A DNA stretch of 64,000 bases from Hymenoscyphus infarciens (GCA_001414345.1 LLCB01000073.1:1-64000); one strand, 5' to 3'. Positions 20,821-32,964 are shown, numbered from the stretch's first letter. A program made the numbers and translations. Notes: generated by a model not told the origin, from the sequence alone.

Positions 20821-23800
20821 ATGGATGCAGGCGGCAAGATACGACCAGCGGCGATGGAATCGCACCAGGTCCCAAAACTACACAATACCCAAGATTCTGG
20901 GTATCTGAGTGTTGCTCCAAGTCAATTAAGCCACGAACCTCCGGATTCGACTCTTGGAAACGACCTCTTATTTTCGGACTCGGCAGCTAATGTTTCGTAC
21001 GATTTTGATTTCGACTCTGTCCCTTCACTGCAAACACAAAACCTAGATGGGTACACTGTTAATGCATTCCTTCGACCCGAAAATTCCTTTGGTGGCTCTG
21101 AGCTGCCTGGTTTTGGCTTCGACATTACCCACCACACAGTAAGATTCAAAAGCGTGTATATGAGCACATAATCTAATTGAAAAAGGTTAATCATCCCTCA
21201 TTGAACCCTGGAACAATTGAAACAGGCTCTTTATTTCACGAACACAATCCACTAACAACTGAATTTGCTCCTCGACTCGAGCGCGAACCGAGTGGTGTAC
21301 CTGATTTGCACCAAACCGAGCTGGTGCTGGACAACCTCCCCAGCCAACAAGTATCTCCAGGAGTAATTGCTGTTATTACGAATTGGGCAGAACATCTTTC
21401 AATCACCACTGGAATCTCTGACACCAAAATCAAACTATTCGCCGAGTCTATGTCCATTGAGCCAGCCACAGTCCAGGAAGTGCTACGTGGCATCACTCAG
21501 ATGGCCCAACCCAGAGGATCTAAAGAAACAGAAATCATCCGCACCCAAAGCGGAGATCTGACCAATTCTCCTCCGTCAAAAGAAATTGACCAAAGAGTTT
21601 TGACCGCAGCAGCGAAATGGCTGTCGGAGCAGCCAACCAAATGTCCTTCTTCAAGAAATAGTATGCAGCCTCTCAGTTCTTCGCGGATATTTCAATGCGA
21701 TACATGCAAACGTACATTCTCTCGGAAAGAATTGTGGACAGGGCACGAGTACGGCAGATATCCCTGGGAAGGTTGGGTCTGTGATCTGGACATATGCCTC
21801 GGAAAACGAGTGGGAAAGGGCAAAGTATTCCACTCACGAGATCTCTTTGCCAGCCATCTCAAGACAGTTCATGGAATACCTATTGGGAATTATGCCTCGC
21901 GAAATCGCTTTGAGATAACACCAAAATATGAGAAAAAATGCCACCACTGCGATCATATTTTCACAAATTCACAGGACAGGGTCGAGCATCTAAGCTTCCA
22001 CTTGAAGAGGAACGCAATGTGCTTCAATTTCACGACCAATCAGGGAAGTGACGAAGAGCTGCATCGATCAAGTGGAAACCAGAGCTGTGAGGTTAATGAC
22101 CAACATTACCTCGAGGCTACTCGGCATGATGTTCAGCAAGCAAAACTCGAGAATTCAATTGAACACCGAAGCACAAATAAACGACCAGCTACCAGAAACA
22201 AAAAGGCTCCGTCAAATAGTACTGTGACTCTCAAAAAGCACCAGGGTCGTACAGAAAGTGCTCACTCTTTACCACTCTCAGAAGTTGGACCTCCCAACAA
22301 GCGGCAGAAAGTTCATAGTTCTCCAGAAGTTGAGATTACGAAAGCAAACGGTGACAGGAAGATTTCCATCGAAACTCTCAGACGGCAATACTCAACATGG
22401 GCTTTGGAACCAACTCGCAAATTCACAAAAGCCATCAAGAAGGGATTCTCTAATATCTCTATCTCCTCAATAACTAAGATACAATTTCGAAAAAGCAGCC
22501 CCAGAAGTTCCGAGCCTCTCCTTGAAATAGAGAACGCCATCCAAGCCAACTCTCCGTCTATTACAAAGCCCACGAGTCCCGTGGACATGACTTTCCAAGA
22601 GCCAGAAGGAAATGGAGGACACGCGACTCTGAAAGATCGGCTCCTTGAAGCCCGAATATACACGGATGATAATAGGTTCTATATCCCCAACGGTGCTATT
22701 GAACACATTATCAGTTCAGTCTCCATCGCACAAGAACTACAGAATTCTTGTTTCCGAAATTGCCCTCCAGATCAATGCGAAAATCTCGCATGTACGATAA
22801 ACCACAGGCACAAGAAACTCTTCGGTATTCTGTCAATCATTGGAAAGGAGAACGCGATATGTGAATTCCTCGCAGAAGGAATATGCGACGAAGATTTGCC
22901 CATGGACTGTCCAGACCAAAATGTAGGGACAAGTAAGAAAGTCTTGCTGGAATCTTCAATCACTAAAAAAATGCTTCTTGCATCTGCGAATTGGAGTAGA
23001 TGGGAGTTCGATGAGTTTCGTCGCGTACAGTTCAGTTTTCTTTCTCCTGTATTTGGCAAAGATTCGCCTCACTACGAATTCAACCGCAACGTTGTTCTTC
23101 CGTTTCTTCCGCTTGGAAACGTGGATGAGCCCATTGCTCAAGGAGGTTTCAGCACCGTATGGAGAGTCAAAGTCCACCCACAACACCATGTGTGGCAGTC
23201 GATTTTCGCAGCAGAGGATTCAAAGAAGAATGGGACTCTTCTGGCTTGTAAACAATTATATTCCTCCGACAAAACTCAATTCCAGAAAGAAAAAGATATT
23301 CTCACTCAGTTGGATCACCCACACATAATCAAACTTCTCGCGACTTATCGTCTGGGGGAAAAATATCATCTTATCTTCCCATTCGCAAAGAGTAATCTCC
23401 GTTTTTATTGGCAGAATAACCCAGAGCCGGAATACGACCATCGGACTGTGAGGTGGTGGCTGAAGCAATGCGAAGGAATTGCAGCTGGTCTCAAAGCCAT
23501 TCACGATTACAGGCCCTCCGTTGGAAAAGAGAGTGTTTGGGGCCGCCATGGAGATATAAAGCCAGAGAATATCCTCATGTTTGATGATAAAGAAAAGGGA
23601 GGTCTTGGTACTCTCAAAATTGCAGACTTTGGGCTTGGCCGTTTTCATCGGTTGGCAAGTCGTTCAGTGGTAGATCCAACAAAGATAGGGGGCACGCCAA
23701 CTTACGCGCCACCCGAATGTGCTCTGGGAGGAAATATCTCGCGCGCTTACGACATCTGGAGTCTTGGATGCCTTTTTCTGGAACTCATCACTTGGCTATT

Positions 23801-24218
23801 GATTGGAGCAAACTCGCTTGAGTCATTCTCTACTGCTCGTACATTGGATGACGGTACCGGAATAGTGGATGATTACTTCTACACTATTTTGCCCCAGAAA
23901 AGGCCTCCGGAAGCAATAGTGCGGATAGGCGTAGCTCGGTGGATTGAAACTCTGAGAAAGAGTTCTCGATATTCGGAATTTGCCAAAGATTTTCTCCGTT
24001 TGATTCAGACAAAGATGTTAGTAGTGGATCCTCACCAGCGTATAAATGCGAGCGCCTTGGAACTTGCGATCCGAGCCATGATTTCAAAATTGGAAACCCA
24101 TACACATTATCATGAGCGAATAGGTACCAATGATGGAAATGAGGACACCATTGGGGTTGCAAATGATGAGTACTTGCCTGAATCAACTCCGTCAACTCCC
24201 GACGACGGACATTCTTGA
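20821..24218 (+). CDS. C2H2 zinc-finger/protein kinase fusion
   Basis: Two exons, 20821-21138 and 21186-24218, encode 1,116 residues. The 47-bp intron (GTAAGA..GAAAAAG) is removed in phase (THHT|VNHP). An in-frame ATG at 20761 would add 20 residues. The N terminus is acidic and low in complexity. A helical, homeodomain-like stretch (ITNWAEHLSI.., residues about 160-220) follows. Zinc-finger segments start at about residue 275 (CDTCKRTFSRKELWTGH) and at about 357 (CHHCDHIF..H..FH). A Ser/Lys-rich linker leads to a complete Ser/Thr kinase domain: glycine loop AQGGFSTVW at about 755, Lys in LACKQL, catalytic loop HGDIKPENIL at about 894, DFGLGRF at about 920, and APPE. The catalytic loop has HGD, not HRD. 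All catalytic residues seem present. Such fusions are known in filamentous fungi, but their role is unknown; nuclear signalling is a guess. Confidence 0.85.
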
Positions 24219-26786
24219 ACCAGATGTTTTCAGTGGGAATCCAAATTATGCAAAGCAAGAAGCAATTTTAAAGAGAGAGCAAAAACAGAACGGAGCTGGA
24301 AATCTGCAAATGGAGGCAACAACGATTTTGGAGTTTCACCGAAAGTAGGTTGTTCTCGACCTACCCCCACATAAAACCCCCTGCACTTGTGAGAAATAAA
24401 CTGACCATGAACCCCAAGCTAGGTGCTTCAATTTCATCTGAGACTAAGCGATCATAATGCTTCGCTGAGGGACTGGCGAGGGCTGTACGAAAGAATAGAA
24501 GGGAGACAAAAGATTCGTATTGAAGAATTATCTTATTAGAGTAGATCTCGCGTACATATAATATTTATTAGACAAGAGAGCGCCGAAAACCGTCGTCTAT
24601 ACATTTCTTTCATCAATCAGCACGTCTCTTTCCTCTTGTGGGCTCTTATAGTCCACTTCTAACATCAGGTAAAGCGAGGTTTTCTGATAAGCATTAGAAA
24701 ACTAGATACATGATGGCCTTATATTCACAAAACTCTTATCACTTACCAGTCCTCACTTTCCCAATCGCAAACTTCTCTCTTCGTTCTTCCACAGTAACCT
24801 TACTCGACTTTTTCACCTCTTATTTTCTTGCTGCAGATAACTTCATCTCTAAAGTAGGTTCTTCTTCTCCAGCCCTATACTAAAAACTACGAGACTATTC
24901 TACGAATTATAAATATAGATTAGTTATATCTACTCTAGTAAGGTAAAGTAACTTTACCTACTAATTAATCTTATCTCGCTTGAAATAAAATCACTTGATA
25001 AACGAGTCTTCTAAAAAATAAACCAAAGAACTAACTTGAGAAGAAACTAGATACTAAGGTTCTATTAAAAGTTTAAAGCTAATGGAGCAAAGTTCTAAAA
25101 AACACAAACAAAGGAGAAGTTTTAAATACGCCTTATTCCGGGTCAATGAGTGACGAAAGGTAAGTGTTGCCAGAATATGAACAATGGCACAATCAATTTC
25201 TCTTTCATACAATATACTAGCTCTTCAACTAAATCCAAAGCTATTTTGAATACCATAGGTCTAGCCGAAACCTCCATGTAGCTACTAGCCAATGTTGATT
25301 CAGAAAAAGATCTTTATTTCAGACGTCATTGGTCTCTAAATATAGCATGTGAAATCAACACCTCACTTCTCTCTCACCTGATCAGAGGGTGATCAACAGT
25401 TTTCTGCACGTAAAATTCCAGCATTCGGTCGGAGGGCGATCGACAGTTTTTCCGGAGTATGCACGTAAAAAACAAATACGAGATCTTGAAATGATCCTGG
25501 CTGAATTTCTGGTGTTCCTGCACCTGCAGTGCCAATCACGATCCACGTGCTACGGCATCCCCCCCCCAAAGCGGAAGGTTCCAACACAGTCGAACCAACA
25601 GATTGAGAGAGATAACCCATCCTAGCATTTTGCATCTGCATCGCCGTTCTTCAGCGGTACCAACAGGAAACAGCGAAATGCAGGAACAACTTGCAGGTGC
25701 ATTTGAATACGAAGAGAAAAAAAGGGCCAGTGGGAAAAATGGCGCAGGGCAGAACAGCAAACGAACTGTGTGACGGTGTGCAGAGAGTCCAGCACAATAC
25801 GAGGATGACTCTCTTTCTCAGTACAGTATTTCGCCCGTTTCCCCGAAGACCTTTCCTAGAATGGAAAAGAAAAAGTAACGTTTCTCCATTGAGGAAACAG
25901 CAAAACTCTGGAAACAGGTCAAAATACCCGGTACCCACGAAAAGAGACAGAAAATCCCCAGCAAACCACCAACAACGTCCTAATGTACGACTTCGATGCG
26001 TTTGAGCATCCGACATCTGATAATTTCGACGAAGCTGCCCACATTTCAGTCAGATCCGTACTTGATCATCCGAACCATCATGATGATGTGCAGTTTGACC
26101 TTGGTATGGCAGGCAACCAACCAGCCACAAAAAAGGAAACCCAAAATGGCTCACCTGGATCGGGATATGATTTTTAATTCGCCCCTTTTTTTCCAGCCAG
26201 TTCATCCTCCCGACTTTTGTCCTGCCGTGCAACGCTTCACCATGATGCCACGACATGACCATGCTCCTTGCATACCTAAAATTGTTGATGTTCCTTTTCG
26301 GGCCCCCTCGGCTCAGTTTGGGGGTCGCTTAGGATATCTTGTACTTATCAAATTTTCCTTACTCTGCCGTGAAAAAATAAAAAAATGTCCGAAAATATAG
26401 GTAGCCTATCAGGCATTGTCTTTAATAGACCCTGGTCGAGTGATGGCCTCAATTTCCACAGCAGCGGTTGTGTGTCTACCATTACAGGGTGAGGTAGGCG
26501 GTGTGATTGGTTGCTTGTATTTGTTGTTGATCATTCACCAGGGGACTATTGTGAAAAATCACAAAGACGCCTCCAGATGGCTTGCAGCGATTCACTAATA
26601 GACGCCCCATAATTTCCCCACAAAACACAGAGGGTATATGGAGTCCGTCTCCTGCCCCTTGCACTTCCTCCCCCCTCTTACCAACTCACCATCAACTTCC
26701 AGTCGCGCGACCAACCCTTTCGTCTCTCCAAACCTCCGTCATTCTTTTACAGCAGTCTCTCGTTTTCAAAGACAACCTCAATCACC
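24219..26786. other. Gene-poor stretch
   Basis: No recognisable gene in 2.6 kb. The part 24,850-25,130 is AT-rich. A diverged tandem duplication lies at 25380-25470. The frames in 25,390-26,180 lie over each other on both strands and show no domain. The last 150 bp before 26,787 are CT-rich, as expected for the promoter and leader of the next gene. Confidence 0.5.
25380..25470. repeat. Diverged tandem duplication
   Basis: GATCAGAGGGTGATCAACAG (25380-25399) and GGTCGGAGGGCGATCGACAG (25427-25446) differ by four transitions only. Each is followed by a TTTT run and then GCACGTAAAA. This is a roughly 47-bp duplication. Confidence 0.6.
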
Positions 26787-28243
26787 ATGCGTACCGCCTT
26801 CTTACTCGGAGCTTTGGCTCTCGCCGTCAGCGCCAATCAATATCCTGACTGCGTAAGTGATAGACTTCAAATTTCGAGATAGCAAAACACTGACTTCGCC
26901 TTCAGGAACCCGACAACTGCTATAGAGCACTCATTGGAGCGGGAGTCAAGGATGAGTCTCCAAAGTTCTGCTTCGACCTCTTGAAGGGAACTACTACCGG
27001 CGCGTCTGCTGTTCCAACCCAATACAGCAATTGCGGCAATGTCAATGCATTGAGTTCAGCTTGCTCTTGCATCACTTATACCGCGACGCATACTTCATCC
27101 GCTAGTACCAAGCAAACTTCAGCTCCTTCGACAATTCCTCCAACTATTACCTCAAGTGTCACCCCAACATCCGCTCCATCGTCGACCCCGTCAAGTACTT
27201 CCGTTTCGACCAAGGCCTCTGAAACCACCAGCTCGTCAAGCAGAGTATCATCTAGTTACTCGGTTTCTTCACAGACATCAGAGTCGACGACGGCGTCCAG
27301 CAAGGCTAGCAGCTCGTCTTTGGTCAGTTCTTCTTCGGGGGTGAGTTCTTCTTCGGGAGTCAGTTCGTCGTCTGGATTCAGTTCTTCGGGAATCAGTTCT
27401 TCGGGAATCAGCTCTTCCTCCAGCGAAATTTTGACGACCTCCATCGTAACAACAACCCAAGTCTACACAATCTCAAGCTGTGCCCCGACAGTCACAAACT
27501 GCCCGTACACCACAAAGCCCGTTGTAACGAGCACTGTCCAAACCTATACGACCGTCTGCCCTGTTACTCCATCGTCAACCCCAAGTAGCGCCATTTCCAG
27601 CCAAAAATTGACCACGAGCGTGGTAACCACGACAAAAGTCTACACGATTTCCGCATGCGCTTCAACCGTAACAAACTGTCCATACACCACAAAACCAGTC
27701 GTCAGCAGCACAGTTTCTGTCTACACGACAATTTGTCCCGTCTCATCTCCACCCCCTCAATCAACGACCTCGACGATTTCCGCAACAAAAATAATCACCA
27801 TATCTTCCTGCGCTCCCAGCGTAACGAATTGTCCCTACACAACAAAACCAATAATCACGACGTCGGTCAGCGTTTATACCTCCGTCGTTCCAATCTCCCC
27901 ACCACCTCAAACACCCGTAACCTCCACGTCAACAATTTACAGCACAAGCTCCTACACAATAACTTCGTGCCCAGCATCCGTCTCCAAATGCCCCATCGGA
28001 TCCGTAGGAACCACGACATATCCGTTTACGACCACAATTGTGATATCAACTCCAATTGCGACGCAAACCAATACCATTCCACTTGGAACTGGAGCAATCA
28101 CTACATATAAAACACCTGCAGGAACCGGAGTTGCAGCACCATCTAAGACAACTTCCCTCCCTCTTCAGGTCTCTGCTGCTGCGGGACGGAAGGCGGTTGA
28201 GAAGATAGTTGCTGCTGCGGGTATGGCTGCTTTCTTCTTGTGA
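26787..28243 (+). CDS. Secreted Ser/Thr-rich repeat protein (adhesin-like)
   Basis: Two exons, 26787-26852 and 26906-28243, encode 467 residues. The intron (26853-26905, 53 bp) is GTAAGT..CTTCAG with a CACTGAC branch site. Exon 1 is a signal peptide (MRTAFLLGALALAVSA). A small cysteine-rich head follows (PDCEPDNCYRAL, FCFDLL, YSNCGNV, SSACSCI), a pattern common in secreted fungal proteins. Residues about 85-180 are Ser/Thr-rich with short tandem SSSSG runs and are a likely O-glycosylated stalk. Four diverged repeats of about 45-55 residues follow, built on VYTISSCAP, TNCPYTTKPV and VYTTICPV. The C terminus ends in a short hydrophobic stretch (VAAAGMAAFFL) that could direct GPI anchoring. Likely located at the cell surface or wall. 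The exact ligand or role cannot be told. Confidence 0.85.
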
Positions 28244-29041
28244 GAGGGAACTGATGGGGTGAGAAGGAAAGAGAAACGGGCGAGGAACTAATGAGTATAA
28301 TAGAACCCAATCACAAATGTAATATAGCTTTCGAAAATGAAAAGTGATGGGAGGAAACATAACCAAGCAATGAAATGAAAGGAATTGCAATTGAAGCCTT
28401 TGCAGCCCGCCGTTTTACCCCAAGTAAAGTCTTATGGTGCGTATAATTCAAGTCTATTATCCCTCAGTTCAATCGAGGACGTCCAAGTTGGAGTCAACAA
28501 TACAAGGTGAGGTTTCTTGCTCGCCCATGTGGGAATTTACGAGAAGAGAAAGACGGCAAAAGGTGCAAGGAGTATCTGGTGGAGACTGATTTCTGACAGG
28601 AACAACAAATCCTGTTTCTATCTCTTATTGGTTTCAAGAAAAGAAACTTTCAAAGCGACTTCTCACTTCCCTCAAAGATAGAATATGATAAGAAGAGGTT
28701 GACCGTTCGCTTGCCGAAATTATTATGGCGTTGTCTTGCTTTTTTCGCCCACTGCCGATAGGGTGAGATCATGTTTCAGCCACTATCAAGGGAGGGATTG
28801 AGTGAGACATTCAGAAAAATAAACGAACAGGGGAAACGAAAGGAGTGTTCAGAACAATGTTTTCGATTTATCGCTAGTAATTGGTGCGTCTCAATCTACC
28901 CTTCCCGCATGCCCAATCTCAGGACGCTGTTTTTGGACACATATCGCTCCTGTGGCTGCAATACCAGAAATTGGATCAACTTTCAAACCTCCCAACTTTT
29001 TCAACTCCTCCACTCCAAAATCCAGACACGGACCATTCTTC
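28244..29041. other. Intergenic, convergent gene ends
   Basis: Between two convergent genes (adhesin-like, plus; MYND, minus). The frames present have no recognisable domain. Nothing else is seen. Confidence 0.5.
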
Positions 29042-29917
29042 TCACTTATCATAAACCAACTGTCTCAAAGCCCTCAACTGGAACGGCATTATCATGTCAT
29101 CATAATGCTTTCTGATATCAGCCTCCCCAAGAATCTTGCGAATAGAGCTGTAGCCATTTTGTTTGTTCCCCAAGGCCTCGCATTTGCTCCTGGCAGTAGC
29201 GTTCCACCAGGGTGGCAACAATCCTTCCCTGCTTTCCGCTAGATCCAAGAAAGTTGCGAAATCCTTTTCTGCATCTTTTCTGACTTTGGGGTTTATGCCA
29301 ACACGATGGAGCCGGGCACAGTCGGTGAGTTGATTGTCCACCTTCTCGATGTCCTCCTCCTCGATGTCCTCCTCCTCGATGTCCTCCTCCTCGAAATCTT
29401 GTTCTTCACTGAGCTGAGTTTCTTCCTGCTGGATGGGTTGAATGTCCTGGATGAGTTGGATGTTCTCCTCGATGAGTTGCTTGCCGTCCCTTTCGATAAG
29501 TTGAACATCGTCCTTGTTCACTTTGAGGCTTATATCAACACGACGGAAGCGGAACGAATCGATGAGTTGAATGAAGGCGTCCTTCTTAGATACGTTATGG
29601 AGAAAATCGTTTCTAGCCAAGTGTCTAAAGATCCGAGATAGAAGAAGGTTGTGGGGCACTGGTGGAAGACCGCCTTGCGGGTTGGCGTCGTTGGCGAACC
29701 ACGCTCGGGAACAAATGCGTTTGTACAAGTTCCAGTCTCTCACTTTGCATCTGCGAGAGCAGTATCCTATTTGGCATTGGGTGCATCTTTCGAAGCGGAC
29801 TCCGCGGGCGCGGGTTCTTTCGGGTTTCTTGCACCTCGCGCAGGATTGGAAATCGAATGGTGGCAAGGAGTTTTTCTCGGTCCCAGAAAGCCGAGCGAGA
29901 TTTGGGCGACACTCCAT
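29042..29917 (-). CDS. MYND-type zinc-finger protein
   Basis: A single minus-strand exon of 291 residues. Residues about 26-69 form a MYND finger with the ligand order C-x2-C, C-x2-C, YCSRRC and a final YKRIC. The C-terminal part, LPPWWN..KCEALG ending MIMPFQLRALRQLVY, matches the layout of a common family of fungal MYND proteins. MYND fingers bind proline-rich peptides in partner proteins, often in chromatin or ubiquitin pathways. The middle holds an acidic run EEDIEEEDIEEEDIEKVD coded by a 15-bp tandem repeat (about 29344-29395), so its length may vary between strains. The leader is CT-rich. The nearest plus-strand gene downstream encodes a RING protein and is divergent. Confidence 0.85.
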   Translation of the reverse strand: MECRPNLARLSGTEKNSLPPFDFQSCARCKKPERTRARGVRFERCTQCQIGYCSRRCKVRDWNLYKRICSRAWFANDANPQGGLPPVPHNLLLSRIFRHLARNDFLHNVSKKDAFIQLIDSFRFRRVDISLKVNKDDVQLIERDGKQLIEENIQLIQDIQPIQQEETQLSEEQDFEEEDIEEEDIEEEDIEKVDNQLTDCARLHRVGINPKVRKDAEKDFATFLDLAESREGLLPPWWNATARSKCEALGNKQNGYSSIRKILGEADIRKHYDDMIMPFQLRALRQLVYDK

Positions 29918-30340
29918 GGTGGTGGTAAGCGTTAATCTGGAGGTGGAAAGAGGTCTGGAGGGGAGGTGTCAGTGATCAGAAGAAGACTTTGCTGTCCAAG
30001 GTCGAAATGGTTCAAGCACATACCTGATTTAGGCAGTTTTGACTGCTTCGGTGCTTTGGAAAAGATTCAGTCGAATCAAGTTGACTTATATAGTTCTGAG
30101 GTCCGTTTCCTTCAATTGGCAATGTTGTTGATATATAGTGGCAAGGATGACAATACGTTGGGGAGAAATTATATATTTTGTGATGATGATGTTGAAGGTG
30201 GGTTGGAGCCGGAAGTCCTGCTGAATATATTCAGAGAGTTGACTCTGGGTTGCTCCTTCCCTTTCCAAAAGTTCGAGGGACGTACACGTGACCAATAATG
30301 GAAACCTCGCGACTGGGCCTTTTCCAACTTTTCAAAGTCA
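29918..30340. other. Divergent intergenic region
   Basis: Between the MYND gene (minus) and the RING gene (plus). It holds one 110-residue plus-strand frame (29966-30298) with no recognisable domain, probably a chance frame. TTATATAG near 30087-30094 could be a TATA element. Confidence 0.4.
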
Positions 30341-31024
30341 ATGGCCATTAATTTTGAAAGAGCTTCTGTGTTGTTTTCTGCGACTTAACTCCCTCTTCCG
30401 GAGCAACTTTCAGACGTAGCAAACCCCGGTTGGAAGGTAATTGTGGCACATACAGTCTCGATTTTGTTGACTGTGGACGTGGACAAAGCAACTGATAGAC
30501 TTCCAAATGATGAATTTACTCTTCTGACTACTCGAACTTGCGTTGAGCTTTACGTTAGATCACACGTAAAGTCTCAAACAAGCGACTTAGATGAAGCAGG
30601 CATGGCAGTAAAGCGGTTGCTGGATTTCTTGAATAAGGCAGTTGAGATTAAGCTTGGGGTACGGTGGATGAAGGAAACCCCCAATCCTCTCCCGTTGCTA
30701 TATGAAAGAAATCCCGGTGAGAGACTTGCCGAGGACGACAAGGCATGTTCCATTTGCAGCAATGTCTTCTCCAGAGTTCTTACTGATTTAGAACTCATGG
30801 GTACATCTGAATATCCGATTAGACTTCGCTGTCCTGGTAAGCACATCTTCGGACATAGATGTATCTCCAAATGGTTTCGAACCCAAGGAACAGCCACGCC
30901 ATCTTGTCCGCTTTGCCGATTCTCTTTTTCCGCAGAGGATTTTTCTTTCCCAGATGAGATCTACGGTTATGCAAGTCCTCGAGAATGGATCATCGAAAGC
31001 TATGTCCGAATTCGAGGTGAGTAA
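30341..31024 (+). CDS. RING-finger protein, 5' end broken by a stop
   Basis: The intact frame from 30389 to 31024 encodes a protein with a C-terminal RING-type finger: CSIC at about 30743, then RCPGKHIFGHRCISKWF and CPLC at about 30904. This order of Cys and His ligands is expected of a ubiquitin E3 ligase. The same frame upstream starts at ATG 30341 (MAINFERASVLFSAT), runs into TAA at 30386-30388, then continues LPLPEQLSDVANPGWKV. A single C-to-T change (CAA to TAA) explains the stop. No plausible intron removes it in phase apart from a 69-bp one with a poor acceptor (30368-30436). Either the gene is freshly inactivated, or translation starts at ATG 30602, giving 140 residues that keep the RING. 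No partner is known. Confidence 0.6.
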
Positions 31025-31606
31025 ACTGGCTAACAATAAGGCGAACCTACCTAGGTATTTTGCAAAATGTCATTACTAATGAGAACTCGTGGTTTATTTT
31101 TTGGAAAGATTTCTGCCTGTACATAACAGTTAGCGCTGAAAACTTGAATAAATAATCATCTTCGCTCATACATACTCTCATTCGTACGTTGCAAATATAC
31201 CCATAAGTAACATCCCATGCCTTCTCTTCTTCATTTAAAGTTAAGGGTGTTCTCAATGTGACGTGTCAACTGACAGTTTGCACGTAATAGGTGTAACTCG
31301 TCGTCTTCCACTTTACTCGTATATTTTGATTCGACTTTGTTTTAACAAATTCCTGCTCAATTACCCCACTTGTATGTGTGAATAGGTAATAAGTTATCAA
31401 AGTTGCGTGGAAAAGCAGATGGACCAGACATAGTATATGAAGGGTACTAGTATTTATCAACTATCAATGTACAAATGATACTGCCCTCAGCCTATGCCGC
31501 ACAGTTTTGATATAACATCGATCCCCCCCTGCCCCACCCAGAAACCACAAACCCTTTTGTACAAAAAGCAAAGCCCCTAAAAACAATACCCTGGACTATA
31601 CTCATA
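31025..31606. other. Intergenic, convergent gene ends
   Basis: Between the RING gene (plus) and the first BTB-like gene (minus). No gene or repeat recognised. Confidence 0.5.
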
Positions 31607-32804
31607 TCAAAAATCACCTCGATCGAAATCTGAGACATGCTCGTAGTCTGGCTCGGATTCTGCATCCCCCTCCAACAAAGCCAAAGTCGTATCCAGGTGT
31701 TGTTCATGGACCTTGAGAACAGGACTCTCTATATCCCTCAAGAAGCTCTTCATCTTCTCATGGATGTCTGTTTTAAGACACTTTCGATGCTTCTTGTCAA
31801 TGATATAAACCTTCATCGACGACAACTTGCTGACGAGTTCATTGACGCTCATCCTGATTTCCGATGCGTCCTTTTGTGGCCAGAGGCCTTGGATAGTAAG
31901 TGCATAGCCAACAGCACCGTAGGCCATGGAGTTGCATTCTCTCCCGTTTCCTTCCTTGCATTGCTTCTCGTCACGGCCGAGGAAAGAATGGGCGTAGGTG
32001 TACCACAATTCCAGCAATTCTCGGATGGTCGCTTCTCTGGTGTTCTTGATGCTCTCTAATAATGCGTTAGCAAGAACAGTAATAATGGTACAGGCGGAGC
32101 CTATAGTTACCTAAGATATTTTCTGGCATCGGATCGATGAATTTCTTGGACGTGCGAGTACGCAGTTTGCCGTCACTGACCGTGACCTCCTTGACAAGTC
32201 TTGCCGCAAGAGAGAGAAAGACTTCCTTTCGGCCGAATACATACGCGATGTACAGCCAATTCTCTCTGTCATCTTGATCTGGCTCGTAATCTTCCCCGTC
32301 CAACCAGTCTAGAAGAAATACTTCCACCAGTGAAACGCAAAAGTATTTTTCACAAATCCTAGCCATTGCCAACAGTTTAGGGTAGGAGAGTTCGCGTCTT
32401 GGGACCGACCGGAACTTCAGATGTATGATGTTGAGTAGAATGAGCAAGCTGGCAGCATCATCCTTTGAAAAGTCCACTTCGGCAGCTGGTTCAGCTGGCT
32501 CGTTTTCTTTTTGTGTTGGGGGGAATACCAAGTTCTTGAATGTAGGACAAGCCAGACTCATGGACTGTGAGCAGATCTTGCCCTTTACCAAAGTTCCATT
32601 TTCGTTGGTTAATTGTATGCTGATGTCTCCGCCAGGAAACTCGAAGTCGTCTTGGGTGAACTTTGGTATCTTTATTTTAGTAGCCACCGTGTTTTGAGGT
32701 GACTGGGTTGTTTTTTGTGACCCATCACAGGCCTCTTCGACTGAAACGCGTTCAAGAAGATCTCCTTCTGTGAAGGAGACACCGGAAACAGTTGAGTTCG
32801 ACAT
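31607..32804 (-). CDS. BTB-like fungal protein, copy 1
   Basis: Two minus-strand exons, 32111-32804 and 31607-32055, encode 380 residues. The intron (32056-32110, 55 bp) is GTAACT..ATTAG with a GCTAAC branch site, and phase gives ENIL|ESIKN. The N-terminal third has the fungal BTB/POZ layout: FPGGDISIQL, a strand-turn-strand (GTLVKGKI), MSLACPTFKNLVF, an acidic insert, then a helical core (SLLILLNIIHLKF..LLAMARICEKY). The C-terminal half (WLYIAYVFGR, then the conserved intron, then LWYTYAHSF) is the usual extension of this poorly known fungal family. BTB folds mediate homotypic pairing or CUL3 binding, but which applies here is unknown. It is the first of three tandem copies on the same strand, and a TATA element lies at about 32965-32973. 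Confidence 0.85.
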
Positions 32805-32964
32805 GTTGCATATTGTGGGTAATGTCGTAAAGGCGTAAGTTTGTTGGTATTACCAGGTGGAAGAGTAGAAGTGGGGGTTGTGGGATGAAAGTAAAGAAGT
32901 AGGTGGGTTCTCAATGTTGTGTTATCAATATTGGTTGTGTAGGTTTGAAGCCGCAGGTGGTCAG

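Noticed and set aside
27256..27460. Minus-strand acidic and Arg-rich frames.
   Set aside because: They are antisense images of the Ser-rich repeats of the secreted protein.
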